Positions 37,581 to 50,816 of a stretch of 64,000 bases of DNA are shown here, piece after piece (positions within the stretch are counted from its first letter, which is position 1; each line of letters opens with the position of its first letter). A program made the translations under genes and the position numbers. This stretch comes from Haliotis asinina. Its lineage: Eukaryota > Mollusca > Gastropoda > Lepetellida > Haliotidae. The notes under the pieces were generated by a model, which made no database searches, was not told the DNA's origin, and saw only the letters and a program-made list of their open reading frames with translations. The DNA lies in NCBI RefSeq assembly GCF_037392515.1, contig NC_090280.1, positions 73,520,504 through 73,584,503 of the forward strand. Direction: 5' to 3'.

Positions 37581-37724
37581 ATGGCGGCTTGCTGTGGCCG
37601 GTTCTCACGTCTGTTGAGCAAGGTTGCCCGGATGGTGGCTCAGCCTCGCTTTGAGTGCGTCGCAGATGAAACAGACGGCACTGAGAACATTTGTCTCTAT
37701 CCTGTCCCCAGCTTGAGCAATTAG
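37581..37724 (+). CDS. Possible small frame or first exon in a YY1-type motif
   Basis: A 47-codon plus-strand frame starts at the ATG inside AAAATGGCGGC (37579-37589), the YY1-type element that often overlaps start codons of housekeeping genes. Its first 20 residues carry several Arg, Ser and Leu, one Lys and no acidic residue, as in mitochondrial presequences; Asp and Glu follow after residue 25. A poor splice donor (AAG then GTTGCC) occurs after codon 14. The region is CpG-rich and the opposite strand is also open (37540-37829), so chance is possible. No family is recognised. A second ATGGCGG lies at 37810. Confidence 0.2.
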   Translation: MAACCGRFSRLLSKVARMVAQPRFECVADETDGTENICLYPVPSLSN

Positions 37725-37829
37725 TGTTGCTCGGAATTGGGTTGAACACAATACGACGTCTGTTTTAAGATAACTTGTATGCGAACTTTGTAATCCATTA
37801 ACAATAAACATGGCGGATAGGCGACCCAC

Positions 37830-40800
37830 AGAGGCGAGTCATTCTTAGACCTTGCGTGCAACTCTCACAACACAAGTTATTAAGCTCCCGTGAATTCACA
37901 AGTGAGGGGTAGTTGGTGAAAAACAATTGCAAGTATAAAAAAATGTATAGATACTTTGAATTAAGCTGAACGACTGATCGGGGATGAAAATAAATTATTA
38001 ATCGTGTTAAATGGATGCATGATGCTGGAATCATGATTGGCCCCAAAATTCTTTGAATAAACATATATGTTTATTTCAGATCACTTATCTATGAAGACCA
38101 AAACACACAAAAAGACAAAGGCAGCAGAAATTATCAGTCTACAGATGTTGATTTCACAAAATATGTAGAAACAAAGCAAATATCCCACGCTTTGGGAGTT
38201 AGTGGATCTTTGTTTCACTGGAAACAATAGATTTTGGCTCTTTGTACTTATTAATCTACTTGATCTCAACTTCTTCTGAAACCACTTTGAAAATGGCTTC
38301 GTCAAATGTAGAATTAGTGGTCTTGACCGCATGTTTGTCAAGGTTTAAATACATATGTGGCATAAGAAGGAGGATGCTGGAGGTCGACTTCCATCTTATT
38401 TGTCCAAGTCAGCTCTTTGTGACCTGTTTTGTAATGTCCGGTAACAATTACTTTCATCAAATGTCCCAGCTATTAAATAGGTTTGCAATTTATACTGAAG
38501 ACTGAATATATTAACAATGCCGATACCTCGGGGTGCATTTATATGAATGTTCTTGTGACATTTACAGTTTCAAGATTGATGTTAACACAAACAAGTTCCA
38601 GTGGACTAATAGTTGCTAACTAGCAGAAAACTAGTTACATATTTCCTTTTTACGTGTTCATCTGAAAATAATGTATATGTCTTAACATTAATGACACAAA
38701 GAAACAATTGTTTTCCACCTTCATGGGTATTCACGTCTCTAAGTTTACAATGGATATAAGAAATATAGTAGTGATATCATTAAAGTTTGCATATCACGAA
38801 ATAATATCGAATAATAATATCGAATTCTCTAGAACGATTTCGACGTAGACTGAATGTAAATTATACGACACTTAACGACAATACTCTCCACAATGTTGAT
38901 GGTTTCATTGTCAAGGCTGTTTAAATCTGAAACTTGGAAGTGATAGATTATATGTTTCTTTAGATTAGGTTTGTTTAAATTATGTTGTAGATATTTATAG
39001 TTCTCGGTCATGTTGTATATAAACTGGCAAAAATAAAAAAAACCCTTGTGCTTTAATTGAACTAGAGACATTGTGATGTTCAGTTTTATCATTCAATTTC
39101 TCCACAGTGGAATGTTTTTCTGTTCACTCTTTTTAACTTCTCTTAATAGAATCCTTCTTTCATGTTATCTTTCCGTCAGCGTCTCCCCTTGTGGGAAGTT
39201 CAATAACCTTTCTCATTTATGCTTACTCCACACATATGTCAAATGTTCAGTGACAGGCAATACACCGCCAACAATATCTTATACAATTGACGACATATCA
39301 GTTCGGCTATAAACATTCACACAACAAGCTGAAATGTACAAGACTCTTTTTTGTGCGGACTCTGTTCAAATGGAAACCTTGAGTTTCCGATGATGTCCTG
39401 GGGAACTGCAGTTGCAAATACTTAAACGGAAATTTGTTAACCTGGAGTGTTAAATTGAAACACAATTGATGATGTTTCAATCAAATATATTTTAAATTGT
39501 GTTGCGTAAAATTTATCATTTGTAGCTTCAGACCACAATATATGGACAAGTACAGCCTCATGAAGGCAACGCGCTCTGATAATGTCTTAGTTTAGCCCAC
39601 ATCAAGGGAAATAACTCTTATTTGAACCTGAAACTTTGTCATCAACATATACTATTATTGTTACACTAATGTTAAAAGCATATATTTAAATCGTTAAAGC
39701 ACAAAAATGATCCTCCTACATGTCAATATAATTCTTGTACACGTGATGTCAGTGGTTAAAAACCGAACGATCATGCACGCTCTTTTTAAGATTCAGTGAA
39801 TCCATTTTGATGTTAACGATGTATTCAGATGAAAGCTGCCCGATCAGTTTATTATCTGTTACAAATCCGCCCGTTACCTTGTACATCAAGTGTTAGACAA
39901 GTCACATACTACGAGGCTTAAAAGAGTAATTATTGGAACAAACGGAGTTGAAAATTTCTAATTAAAATGACCCAAGTGTGTACCTACTACGATAATTGGG
40001 AGTCGAGTTATACCTGTAATGAGGGCAATACAAACTTCAAAGCAGAATGGAATGTTCTCCGTCACGAATAAAGCTCCGCTGTATGATATATTGTCTTGTT
40101 ATCGGTAAATCTTTCTTTGTTGCCTTTCTCAATAAGTCTGTCTCTTACGCCCCTTAAAGTCTCATGCGGTGACTCTTTTACAGTCTTGAGGAATCACTTT
40201 CGAATTTCGGGCAAATGTAATCCAAGAAAACTTGCTTTTTATTGGCCCGATTCAATGCCACTACGTCATCAATAGAACAGGTTAGCGCGTGAGGTTAGAC
40301 GCTGGTATCACGCGGCACGAGCGCACGCGCTGAAGCAGACGAGATCTTTGCGAGCAGACGACAACTGAGAATGGATTGGTCGCTTGACTGGCCGAATGGG
40401 CTCCGCAATCTTCCTTGGTACCGGTCAGTAGATCATATTAATAATGTGTTTTTAACATGGTGTGTAAGCAAATATACAAACAGCCTAATGATGTATCTTT
40501 ATTGATGACGTTATATAATCATTACAGCAGAATGTTTGAAATATGTCTCAGTTACTGGTCGATTTGTTGTAACAAAATTATCGTTGAAGTCAATTAAAAT
40601 GTGTAGTATTTTGAACAATAAAATGCATACTTACCCCGAACAAACTGGAAGGGGGTCTTGTTAATCCATAGCAAGTCCTTTCACCGTAGCGATCCGTTGA
40701 GGCGAAATGTTGACAACAACCTTAGTTTTCTATAACAATGCAAGTATGGTTTTTTTTAAACACACAGAAATGTCCTGGTAAGCAAAGGCACCTGTCGAAA

Positions 40801-41645
40801 ACATTCATATGTTTCCATTATCGTGTTCAGTCAAAAGTGAAATTTGCAACAATGAATAGGGCATATTTTTTTTCGACATAAATCATGAAGAAAAACAACG
40901 AGCACGTTAGCTCGTGAAACGAATGTGAAATATACATGATACATATCACTGAAATTGACATCACCGACTTTGATATAGCCACGAGTCGTAGATTTGAAAT
41001 TGACGTAAGACTGACTTGAAATAGACTGCACTGCGTTCCCCAGTCACACTCGAGTAGATAGGTATAAATTTGATAGAATCCGTGCACAATTATACCACTG
41101 TCTGTTCCTATAGGTAGATCTAGTACATTTCCCTTGTGGAACAGTAATTGCGAAATAATCGTTCTCAAAGATAACGAAATGCATTTATAAAAAGGATGTA
41201 GGTTTGACAGGCATTCGTGCATAATTTGCATGTTTGTGTTGAACTGAACACAACATGTTGTTACGATGCAGTCATATGTGATAATGTCTTTGCTAATCAT
41301 GCGTCCAGCATAGCTAAATATTTTATATACTTGTCAATTTCACTGGTTTGATACGAGGTGATTGGATTCTGCACAACTGAAAAGATGAACATTTAAAGTA
41401 GATTTCTCTGTTCACCATAATACTTTTTTCACAATGTTTCGATTACTATTTCAGTGGGATTTTGTCAGTAAATTTGACTTCGTATTGTTTTAGCTCTGTT
41501 TCGCATGGTGATGATGTATTCCTTTGGATAATGCTTGCGAAAATAATTAATGCATATAATTTCAAAATGAATCTTTCTTTAAAAGGGTCACTACTAAACA
41601 CCTCATGTTTTCCCTGACATTCCCTGATTTATGCATAAAATATAG
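37830..41645. other. Unique sequence; CpG pocket at 40.27-40.43 kb
   Basis: The longest frame in the window (157 codons, minus, 40827-41300) is here. It has many Ile, Cys and Ser codons and some hydrophobic stretches but no recognised domain, and a second frame overlaps it. At 40270-40430 there is a short CpG-dense patch with GCGCACGCGC and a GCAGACGACA motif like that at 7.93 kb, possibly a promoter. Otherwise nothing is visible. Confidence 0.35.
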
Positions 41646-41648
41646 TAT

Positions 41649-41845
41649 TCGTCCCAAATGTACATGTAGGAGAAAATATTTTCTGCCTGAAAATGAATTC
41701 AAATGAAGAGTCATTAGCAATACTTCAGACATTCGATTTTTGATGTGTACTGTTAAAGTTTGTGTACATTTTGTATATCATTTTTTACAACACGTACTGG
41801 CATATATGTAGGATGTGTACCTCTACACACCTAATGGGTTAATAA
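41649..41845 (+). repeat. 190-bp direct repeat, copy 1
   Basis: Starts TTCGTCCCAAATGTACATG and runs through AGGAGAAAATATTTTCTGCC, GTGTACTGTTAAAG, TTTTTTACAACACGTACTGG to CTACACACCTAATGGG. Each of these blocks recurs in order at 42632-42838. Confidence 0.85.
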
Positions 41846-41879
41846 TTTCAAATGACATAATGTTTATGAACGCAGCTGG

Positions 41880-41945
41880 TTGCTGTTTGTCATGAATAGT
41901 GATGCTGTTTGTTATGAATAGTGATGTTGTTCGTTTTGAATAAGG
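41880..41945. repeat. 24-bp triplicate
   Basis: CTGTTTGTCATGAATAGTGA, CTGTTTGTTATGAATAGTGA and TTGTTCGTTTTGAATAAGGA follow one another at about 24-bp spacing. It is a small tandem array next to repeat copy 1. Confidence 0.85.
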
Positions 41946-42631
41946 AATACTTTTCTGAAGGAGACGTGTTTCACGCGTGCAGTGACGCTGTACTGATCAT
42001 ATTGTTTGGAACATAATCAGGTGATTTTTTTATAAGTTATACCTGCTGAACTCTGCTGAAAAGTAAAATTACATTTGGTAAAAACATATTACAGACACCC
42101 TGAACGATTTACTTCCTGCTCTTATTTTCCTGTGATAAGAGAAAATAATAATTATCTTGCTTCTGCTATTTCATTAGATGCATAGACAACTAGTTATTAA
42201 AGAATTCCGTGCTGCTTAGGCAGTTTGATATGCCCTATTAACACATTTCGTTGTTTTCGTGGTGAAATATTAGTCCGTAAGAAAATAACAGTAAGCACGG
42301 ATTTTACATTTATTATGCATTCTTTTATTCTGCAAGGTCAAATCGTGGTTATCTAAACATGACCACTGACTGAATGCTTGACCAATGGTCTCTACGGGTT
42401 CACAATGTTACAGCCAGGAACAATGTTGCCTTTGTACATGTCGGTCAAACTTGGCCTTTGCTTTGGACAAGACCGCAACAAACAATTATGCTTCAAAACC
42501 GAATATGTTCTTAATGTTCAAAATTCAAATCTTCTGTCACAATGAAATAAGATAACGACATCAAGATGTAATACCCATGGATGCATGTTAGCTATGGGAA
42601 CAAACACAGCTCAATTACATACTGTCGGGGT

Positions 42632-42838
42632 ATTTCATCCCAAATCTACATGTAGGTGAAAATATGTTCTGCATGAAAAAGAATTCAGTTGAAGTGTAAT
42701 GGGTAATCCTTCAGATATCCGGTTATTAAAGTGTACTGTTAAATGTTGTGTACATTTTCCACATCGTCAGACATTTTTACAACACGTACTAGCATGTATG
42801 TATGTATGATCTGTGCTTATACACACCTGCTGGTTTTC
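42632..42838 (+). repeat. 190-bp direct repeat, copy 2
   Basis: Contains TTCATCCCAAATCTACATG, AGGTGAAAATATGTTCTGC, GTGTACTGTTAAATG, TTTTTACAACACGTACTAGC and TATACACACCTGCTGG, matching copy 1 in order and orientation about 985 bp away. It also has a short GTAT tract not seen in copy 1. Confidence 0.85.
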
Positions 42839-43039
42839 AAAACAATTCAACTGTTCAGTGTGATGTAAAACGTCGTTTATCCGACAAAACAGTTTTCACT
42901 GGAGCTAGAAGTCTAGCGATAATGAAAATAATACAAATGGGTAACTTATAACATATAACGAGAAGGTGCGTTTATATCCACACAGCAAAATAACAGATGC
43001 TGTTAACAGGTAAGCGAAAATGAACACCTGTACAGTGTT

Positions 43040-43425
43040 ACAATACAATAAGCATGTTGTACAAAACAGCTACTGTAAAATAAACAGTTACACAAATTCA
43101 CAAACTACTATATAATGCAATACCCACACTATGAATATCAATTGTGCTACAAGCCTAAATAGAGAGAGAATTAATAGTTCAGTGTAAAACAATTAATGAA
43201 AACTGTCACACAAACCTACAAAACTGACAATTACACAGTACAAGGTACTGAAGTATGAAAATAAATTGTTACACTAATCTACAAAACAAACCATAACAAT
43301 ACATAACACTGAAATATAAAAATAAACTGTTGCACTAACCTACAAAACAAACAATAACACAATACAAAACACTGAAATGTGAAAATAAACTGTTACACTA
43401 ACCTACAAAAGAGACAATGCACCTC
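43040..43425. repeat. Degenerate tandem array, about 62-bp unit
   Basis: Units beginning AATAAACTGTTACACTAACC and continuing TACAAAACAAACAATAACAC and CACTGAAATGTG are clear at 43260, 43321 and 43384. More diverged units extend left to about 43040. The last units are most alike, so growth was probably at the right end. Confidence 0.85.
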
Positions 43426-43429
43426 TAAT

Positions 43430-46400
43430 GATGTGCTAAGTAATTACCTACATATATACAGGGTTTCAAATCTTGTGATAAAAATTGTGATGCATATGAC
43501 ATTTCTCATTTGAGATTTAAAACAAAACTCCAAACTACATCAACAATGAACGAAGACCTGCTGGGAATGTGTTCTGATCAAGTTTGCTTTCTCTGCATGC
43601 ATGAATGTTGTTTTAAGATGCTTGGACAATGGTTGTCCTACAAATCGGCACTCTCTCCGGTGATAGTGTACCTTGTAATTGTTTTAATGTGAAACAGCTA
43701 TCACAGTTTCGTCATAGTTAAAGATTTAAGGAAACCGTGGCAGCATAATGCTTCGTCGTTTTCGTTTTATTCGTTTTCCCTGAAACATTGCAAGTACTTG
43801 GCCATAAAGTGATAATTGCATTTTCAGATTAATCAAGGAAACTACTGAATCATTCACGGTGAGAGAATTGTCAATTAGTTTCTCCGGATCAGACGGATTT
43901 GGTGATTTCAGGAAGTTTTCATAAATTGTGAGCGACGAGATTTATCAAGTTAGTTTTAGAGTACGACATTTAAAATGTGTAACCGGTCGATTGGACAACC
44001 AAATTATGCAACCTGTAATTTGGAGGGAGTGTGCGGGTGTGTGTAATGGGAAGGGGTGTTGGGGGAATGAGTGTTGGGTCGCATATTTATGCATAATTGT
44101 CATGTTATCGAATAACTAGGATAGGGGGCGTGTCATCATATTAAAGAAGTTGTTTTAATAACATTTTGCATCCTTGATGAAGTTTAACAGACATCAAACA
44201 TTTCTTAAAATTTGGTCCACAGCCTCTAGCTACCTCTGAAGGATTGCTATGGTAATGCGCCGAGAGGCAGTGTTCTGTTTCTGGCCGGTCCAGCTTGGGT
44301 AGATCAATTGAGACACTAACAAATATATGCTTCAACATGTGCTAATAGTGAAACGAGTGCTAATAAACTACACACTGGTGATACATTCCATCATTTACAG
44401 TTTCAAAGTTAAATGGAATCCTGTCATTAGTTTATTTTCCTATGGAAACAACATGCGTCACATGTGCGTTTTATTCCATTTCGAAAATCTCAAAGTCCCA
44501 TGTTACAAGGTAAGAATGAATGCGTGTCGGTCTTATATTTCGCTATCATGTTCCCCACTCTAATTTTGATTAATCATACACGTTTGCCCATTATTACTTG
44601 TGGTTTTATGAGAAATAATTCTTTTGCTTGACACGTGGCCCGAAATAGTTTCAACTTGATGCATCTATGTCACTGAAATAACTGCGTTCCTTTGCGTCTG
44701 TGTGCACGTTGTGGTTTATTCACATGAAGACTGTGGGATTCGTCAATGCGACTTTGCATTTTGTAATGTTTTTCATATCTTATATCTATCATATGTGTTT
44801 ATTTTAATCACACATAGATTCATCTAATTGAAAACAAAAATACCCGACTATGCACTGACCACATATGGCTTTATTGAAATTGCAATAGATATTTGGTTCT
44901 GTGAGAAGACATCTATTCATTTGCATGATAGCGTACTCAAATGCTTTGTCGAACAGCAAAAACAGGCTATTGAAATATGCTTCTCTGCCTACTGTGTGGT
45001 CCAGGTAACCAATATCGGTATTAAAAGTATCGATCGATTTGTTTGAACGGAGATGAACCTCGTCTTTAAACCTGCTACAAGAAGTCCATGAAACAGTACA
45101 AAACGTTAACATAGAGGCTAGTTTTAACGTGTGAAGTTGCACCAACGTGAAGTGACATGTTTGGTGGCCAAATACGACACTACTAAGATGCTTAGTATAT
45201 GTAATATCTTAGTACCAAGATGGTGAAACTTACGTTTCACACTTCCTAGAGTTTCCGATATTTTCATAAATTTCCCGTTGTATTTCTGGACTTAAAATGA
45301 AGTATTTAAATGTATTCAGTTATGGACTTGATGAAGTATTTTTGAGAAAGTTTAGTTCAAGATGAAACAAATGTTTTTGTTCTGTCAGCGAAACGAAAAA
45401 CTATCAAAGTGAGTAGACAAGGGTTTTCACATACCAGTGCAAAGCAGTTTATAAAATATTTTAATATTGAAATGTAAACTTCCGTTCTCCTTTCAAAATA
45501 TCTCAATACCACCGTTAAACAGATTGAAATAAGGAACTGCAAATACATATTTGACTTGTTCAGGCAAGGCTCTGTTGTCAGATTCAGCTGTTGTATACTT
45601 TCAAAATAACCCCATTATAATGTAACTGTAATGTATTGTAAACTATCTGTGTTAATTGTCCATATCGTGAATGCTTGCAAGATATTATTGCTGCACGCTC
45701 ATATTTCAGGTTTACCGAATTACTTTCATCACAGCAGAGAAATATTCTGTCACTGAAAAGCAAAATTGTCCACTTGAAATTGAAACCATTGTTCTGAGCA
45801 AATACATGGTATACGCACACAGAAATCTTAAACATGGTGTATTACTATTGTCCACGATATAATAGGCTAAATCTCTCTATTACTGACGCGCGTGTCGCCA
45901 CTTTGTTTCCAATTTGTCGTATATCAAACTTTGACAGCTGCAATCCAATGACACCCTAATACAGGGGGATCTCTAAGTATGTAAATAATGTAGATAAGTA
46001 CCGGTGATCCCCCAGGCCTACCGGTTGACTGCAGTAATAGAAGGCACGCGTCCCTACAATAGCAATTAAGTCCCAAGGTGCCCCTCGTTGACACTCGTAA
46101 TTGAGAGGGTTTGCAAAGGATGTGGACCTCAACATGAAATGGACATTCCTCTTCCGCGTCAGTGTGTTAGTTTCAGACAACAGCTATCAATCAAGAGATG
46201 ATATGAAATTAACATTTATCCAGAAAGGGGTGCACAAGTCAAATTTGTATGTAGCATCCTAACTTGTTCACTTGTAAATTGTGTCATTCAGAAATTGACA
46301 AGAAGGTGATGACCTCTTGACATTGATACTCGTGCAAGAAATCTACATGAACATCAGTGATTGTTGGGTACGTTGCAGGTCCTGCTTTGTGCTCTTTGTA

Positions 46401-48730
46401 ACTGATACGGTGCACCAGGAATTGTTTACAGGATTGTGACCATGATTACAGCTGTCATTGATATTGTCAGAAACAAATTGTTTACGTGTACAAATTTATG
46501 AAACAGCATTGAAAACGCAACGTCTGCTTTAATCCTATCTTTTATGGTCGCGGCAAAACGTTCATTGCTTATATCGAAATAACCGAATGCTCAACATAGA
46601 TTCAATATTCATCGACTGATGGGAGTATCTCGGTATTTAACAATATCGTTCACGTCCGATACATGGCACATACGATATACATTTCATTTATCACAAGATA
46701 AAACACTCTGACATCGTTGTTATAAATTGCATGTATATTAACACGTTGTCTGAACGTCAGCTGCAATGCATCAACACCCTAAGCCATCTGAAGGATGTCC
46801 AACAGGACATAGCAGACCAACGATGGGAACATTAAATTCATCTACATGAATAATATAATGCTCAGAGCTCAATAATGTTTAGTTTCGATAAAGCTGATTA
46901 GATTCTTTAAACTGGCGGATATTCATTGAAGTAGAGATTTTGGCTTACTTGATTTACCAACACGCATTTCCTTACGCGATACCGAGTTAGCAGAAACACT
47001 GACTCTAAGGTGTCAGCTGACAAGATGGTTATGAAGGAGTCCATTTCATAAATCCTCGTCTTCTGAAATTGGAGATGAAAATTTAAACTTAACCAAAAAT
47101 ACTACTTAGCTACACACTAAACCTTGTACAATAATTCCAAATTTCCAACAAACAATTCATGAAACTGATGTTACCGATAAGAATGACATATTAGTTCACG
47201 TTGATTTGTTTTGAAAGAAATTTTTAAAAAGATATACCAGACCCAAATGATAATGATAACATTTAGCCAAATATGGCAAATCACGCACGCCTATTATTGC
47301 CCAACGAATCACATCCAAGTTCACCAAGATGAAAGCATGTGTTGGCATTTCTTTGGCTTCCTTATTTATATACACATGTTACAGCTGATTCTGCTTTAAA
47401 AGTGTCATTATACATCCCATGAATTGCGAACAGCATACAAATATAATTTGGTTGGTTTTCGTCCAAATATGTAACGGCGGAACACGAAGCAGACAATGGA
47501 GGACAAGAACTCGTCACGCACAGAATCCATGACTTGATCAGCGTAGTGCCATTAGTTTAGCTGTTAGAAGCCCTCTTAACGTTGACATTTAAACGGCATT
47601 CCAATAGAAATAATTATACCCACGTTCTTTCTTCAAGAGGGTAAGGTTTGGACTAACCAACACGTATGTATGTCTAGCGTGCGAAATGTATTACTCTGTC
47701 AACAAACAGGCTCATTTAACTCGCAGCCCGCCAGTACCTAGTCCGTGTTGACAAGTTTAATCCCCTCGACATGTATTTTGTTCGTATTCATAAATTACAA
47801 AATGCCCACCGGGTTCTACTTTATTCTAATTTGCTCATTTATTACACTTAGTGAGAAACACGAAAAAAGACCATGAACTGAAAATACCAACTTTGTCATT
47901 CAGAAATGAATATGAAAGGTAGCCTCTCCACACATAGGTTTGATGACCATTTCAAAAATTTGATTATAAAAAAACATCCGGAGGCTCCAAATCCTTTTGT
48001 CTGGTCTTGCGTGTACATATTTCACACTTATGACGGTTGTAGATTATCTTTATGACGTTAAGTAATGTCATTCGGCGTCATAGTGAATTGACATTACGTG
48101 CTCTCGTCTTCTAATGTCTCAGTGTGAGACGAACAACGTAAAGACTTCTGCATGCGGGTTGTTTACGTAAATTGCTAATAATGCACATAGTATATTATAA
48201 TATGTTCCGGAGTTTACTGAAAACAAATCTTGAATCGTCCGTTTATACTTTTAAATACATCCTTTCATTGCTTATCTTTTTTACTTCATATATTCTCATG
48301 GAAACGAACAACGGAAAACATAAAAGTGTTCCTGTATTATTTTCCAGCTTTCTTCTCAAGGTATGTAATACACTGTTGGTGAAATTCTGGAAATAGATAC
48401 AGGAACACTTGTACTTTCACACGATCCCTTATTCGCTCCCCTGAGTATATTACTTTCATCGTCTTGGTTACTTACAAACTGTTTTCCTAATGTAGGATAA
48501 TTGAGACTGGTTATTCTCTGCCCTTGCCCAAATTGCCTGTCCGGACACAGAGGTCCCGGAATGTTTCCATTTTGTCATCGGCGATATGCCGTGGTCTGGT
48601 GTGATGAAATTATTAATCCACGATAAACAAATCAACTCAGATATTAATCAGACTTCTTCGTCTCAACATTCAGCAAATTGCCTTAAGGAAAACCAGGGAT
48701 CTGGTACTTTCAAGCCGAGCTATCGATGTT
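43430..48730. other. Unique AT-rich sequence
   Basis: No frame exceeds 113 codons and opposite-strand frames overlap (44804-45145). A perfect inverted repeat (GGGGGATC / GATCCCCC) lies at about 45964-46011. No SINE, tandem array or recognisable exon was found in these 5.3 kb, the longest quiet stretch in the window. Confidence 0.4.
45964..46011. repeat. 8-bp perfect inverted repeat
   Basis: GGGGGATC and GATCCCCC are separated by about 32 bases, so the transcript could form a GC-rich hairpin. No gene adjoins it; it may be chance. Confidence 0.5.
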
Positions 48731-48734
48731 GATA

Positions 48735-49025
48735 GTGCGGTGGGACAGCAGAGAATTTAAAGCGGTCGTTTGTCGCCCTAAGGTCCGGGTTCAATTTCGT
48801 TCGTGAATAAATTGTGTTTAGACAAGCGTTATGTTTTCTTGCTCTCTCTGCCATGACATTGCTTGGCGACTGCAAAAGGCGATCCAACGCCAGTCTGACT
48901 TCAAAGGATAGTGAAAAAAGTAGCATTGTTGCGTTATAAATTGAACCGCCATGTTGTTCCATATAATAAAATTTAGTTTGCAAACAAACAAACAAACAAA
49001 CAAACAAACAAACAAACAAACAAAC
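48735..49025 (+). mobile_element. Candidate tRNA-derived retroposon ending in (CAAA)n
   Basis: The left end reads GTGCGGTGGGACAGCAG, TTTAAAGCGGTCGTTTGTCG, then a B box GGTCCGGGTTCAATTTCG. This is the same kind of tRNA-like head as the SINEs, with a different body. The body runs about 170 bases and is followed at 48981-49025 by eleven CAAA units. A pol III head plus a simple-sequence tail fits a SINE. The opposite-strand frames with repeated Val-Cys-Leu-Phe are products of the tail. Confidence 0.4.
48981..49025. repeat. (CAAA)n microsatellite
   Basis: Eleven pure CAAA units. Purity implies recent expansion and probable length polymorphism. Confidence 0.97.
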
Positions 49026-49029
49026 ACCG

Positions 49030-50155
49030 CCAGACAGACTGCAGTCAAACTTGCTGCGGCAGAATCTCGACCTTGGGGCTGCACTATACATGAATAGGAG
49101 ATAATGTGACTATTACTGAATTAGAATCTCATTCTGCAAAACAAAGTTATATAGAAATCCAAACATAAACTGTAAGCTTAAAACAGGAACAGTGCTTCAT
49201 TCTGTATTTACATGCTTTAGTGGTATGGTATGAACTTCAGTTTGGCAGGGATTAATTTTGTGAATACAAATGATTTATCATCAAACTGTCAAAGCGAATT
49301 AATTGTTCACCAAGTCGTTGGAAAAACTTCCGAGCTTGAGACATGTATTTATCTTATTATCACTGTTTCTGCTATGTCGACGTTGAAACCAAACAGTCTT
49401 CTTGCATCGATGGGAACGTCGGCGCCACCATGGTCCCATGCTCCCATGAACACAGCGAGAGACCTATGCAACAGTAGTGCAGTTTCCGTCAAGTAATAAT
49501 TATGGTACCACAACATAATGCTTATTTCCTGAACAATCCTACAGATAGTAATAACCGTCCCTGGATCGATGAAAGTCTTTTCTTTGATTCTATCGTGTAT
49601 GAAACAAAATTTAAAGTGCACTTAACAAAATTTATTGTAACCTTTGACACTGTACGTTAGTTTCAATCGGGAGACTGCAATGAAGCGCGATATGTCCTCT
49701 TCAATGGGTATACGATGCAGAACCTTCTTGGGCCTGATATCTTGGGTTGTATGGCGTTTTCCCATGGAGACGGGGATACGAACAGGCTGCACAGTGATGG
49801 AAGTGAAATGATAACTATTATTCCAGTGTCACACATTGACCAATGTAAAACTGTACCACAGTAATATATGAGGTGCGGCGAACTGGGGTTTAACGTCATA
49901 CAAGTTCGCTTATATAATGACGTGCATGCGTGTGCATGTGTGGCTGCTTGTACCAGTCCTGACTTAGGCTGGTTTTATAGTGCTAGCTCACCTGAGATAG
50001 ATTGGCAGAGATAAGCATCACTAATACACTCAGACACATTGTACTGACGCCGAGCCGACTAATCCTTGTTGGGCCCATTAATGCCGAGCACCAGGCATGG
50101 AACAAGAAGCACCATATTTTAATGTCTTTTGGTATGACGTGACCTTCCGCTCTCC
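49030..50155. other. Unique sequence, opposing weak frames
   Basis: A plus frame at 49230-49496 and a minus frame at 49349-49621 overlap. The shared part (about 49370-49495) is GC-richer and reads as protein-like in both directions, but no family is recognised. Nothing else is visible. Confidence 0.35.
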
Positions 50156-50162
50156 AGGCAGA

Positions 50163-50618
50163 GTAATATATGAACCTGGGTAATGCATGAACCAGGTAAT
50201 ACATGTACCAGAGTAATATATGTTCCAACGCATTACATGGTCTGGAGTAATATGTGTTACGGAGTAATTTATGTTCCAAGGCAATACATGAACCAGGGTT
50301 ATATATGTTCCAAGGTAATATATGCTCAAAGGTTATATATGTTCCAGAGTATGATGTGTTCCAGAGTATGTTCCATAGTATGATATGTTCCACAGTATGA
50401 TATGTTCCAGAGTATGATATGTTCCAGAGTATGATATGTATGATATGTTCCAGAGTATGATATGTTCCAGAGTATGATATGTATGATATGTTCCAGAGTA
50501 TGATATGTTCCAGAGTATGATATGTTCCAGAGTATGATATGTATGATATGTTCCAGAGTATGATATGTATGATATGTTCCAGAGTATGATATGTTCCAGA
50601 GTATGATATGTTCCAGAG
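50163..50618. repeat. Minisatellite, 17-bp core with 9-bp partial repeats
   Basis: The right half consists of TATGATATGTTCCAGAG units (17 bp), some extended to 26 bp by an extra TATGATATG. The left half (50163-50340) has more diverged units of the type GTAATATATGTTCCAAG. Diversity falls from left to right, so the array grew at its right end. It gives repeated frames on both strands (50078-50629) that should not be taken as genes. Confidence 0.93.
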
Positions 50619-50816
50619 ATGAAAGTCACATACTCGCGAATTGGTAAAAGATATACAAACGTTTACCGGAAGTGTCTTCTTGGAAAAGAAGAATCCGAGT
50701 TGTCAAGCTGCCGTAGCTGCATTTTCAACAACAGTTCACTATCAGATCTGTTTCCGTTTGGGCTCATTGAGTTTACTGTCAGAATGAACTCGGGAACAAC
50801 GTTGAATTTGGAGTTA

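Noticed and set aside
40625..40650. ATACTTACC, like the 5' end of U1 snRNA
   Set aside because: The match stops after nine bases and none of the U1 stem-loops or Sm site follow.
40827..41300. 157-codon minus-strand frame, the longest in the window
   Set aside because: No recognisable domain, unusual composition (many Ile, Cys, Ser), overlapping frame, and no splice or promoter evidence. Its length is near what chance allows in 64 kb.
48720..49091. Minus-strand frames with Val-Cys-Leu-Phe repeats resembling a membrane segment
   Set aside because: They read through the (CAAA)n tract; hydrophobicity is a property of the microsatellite.
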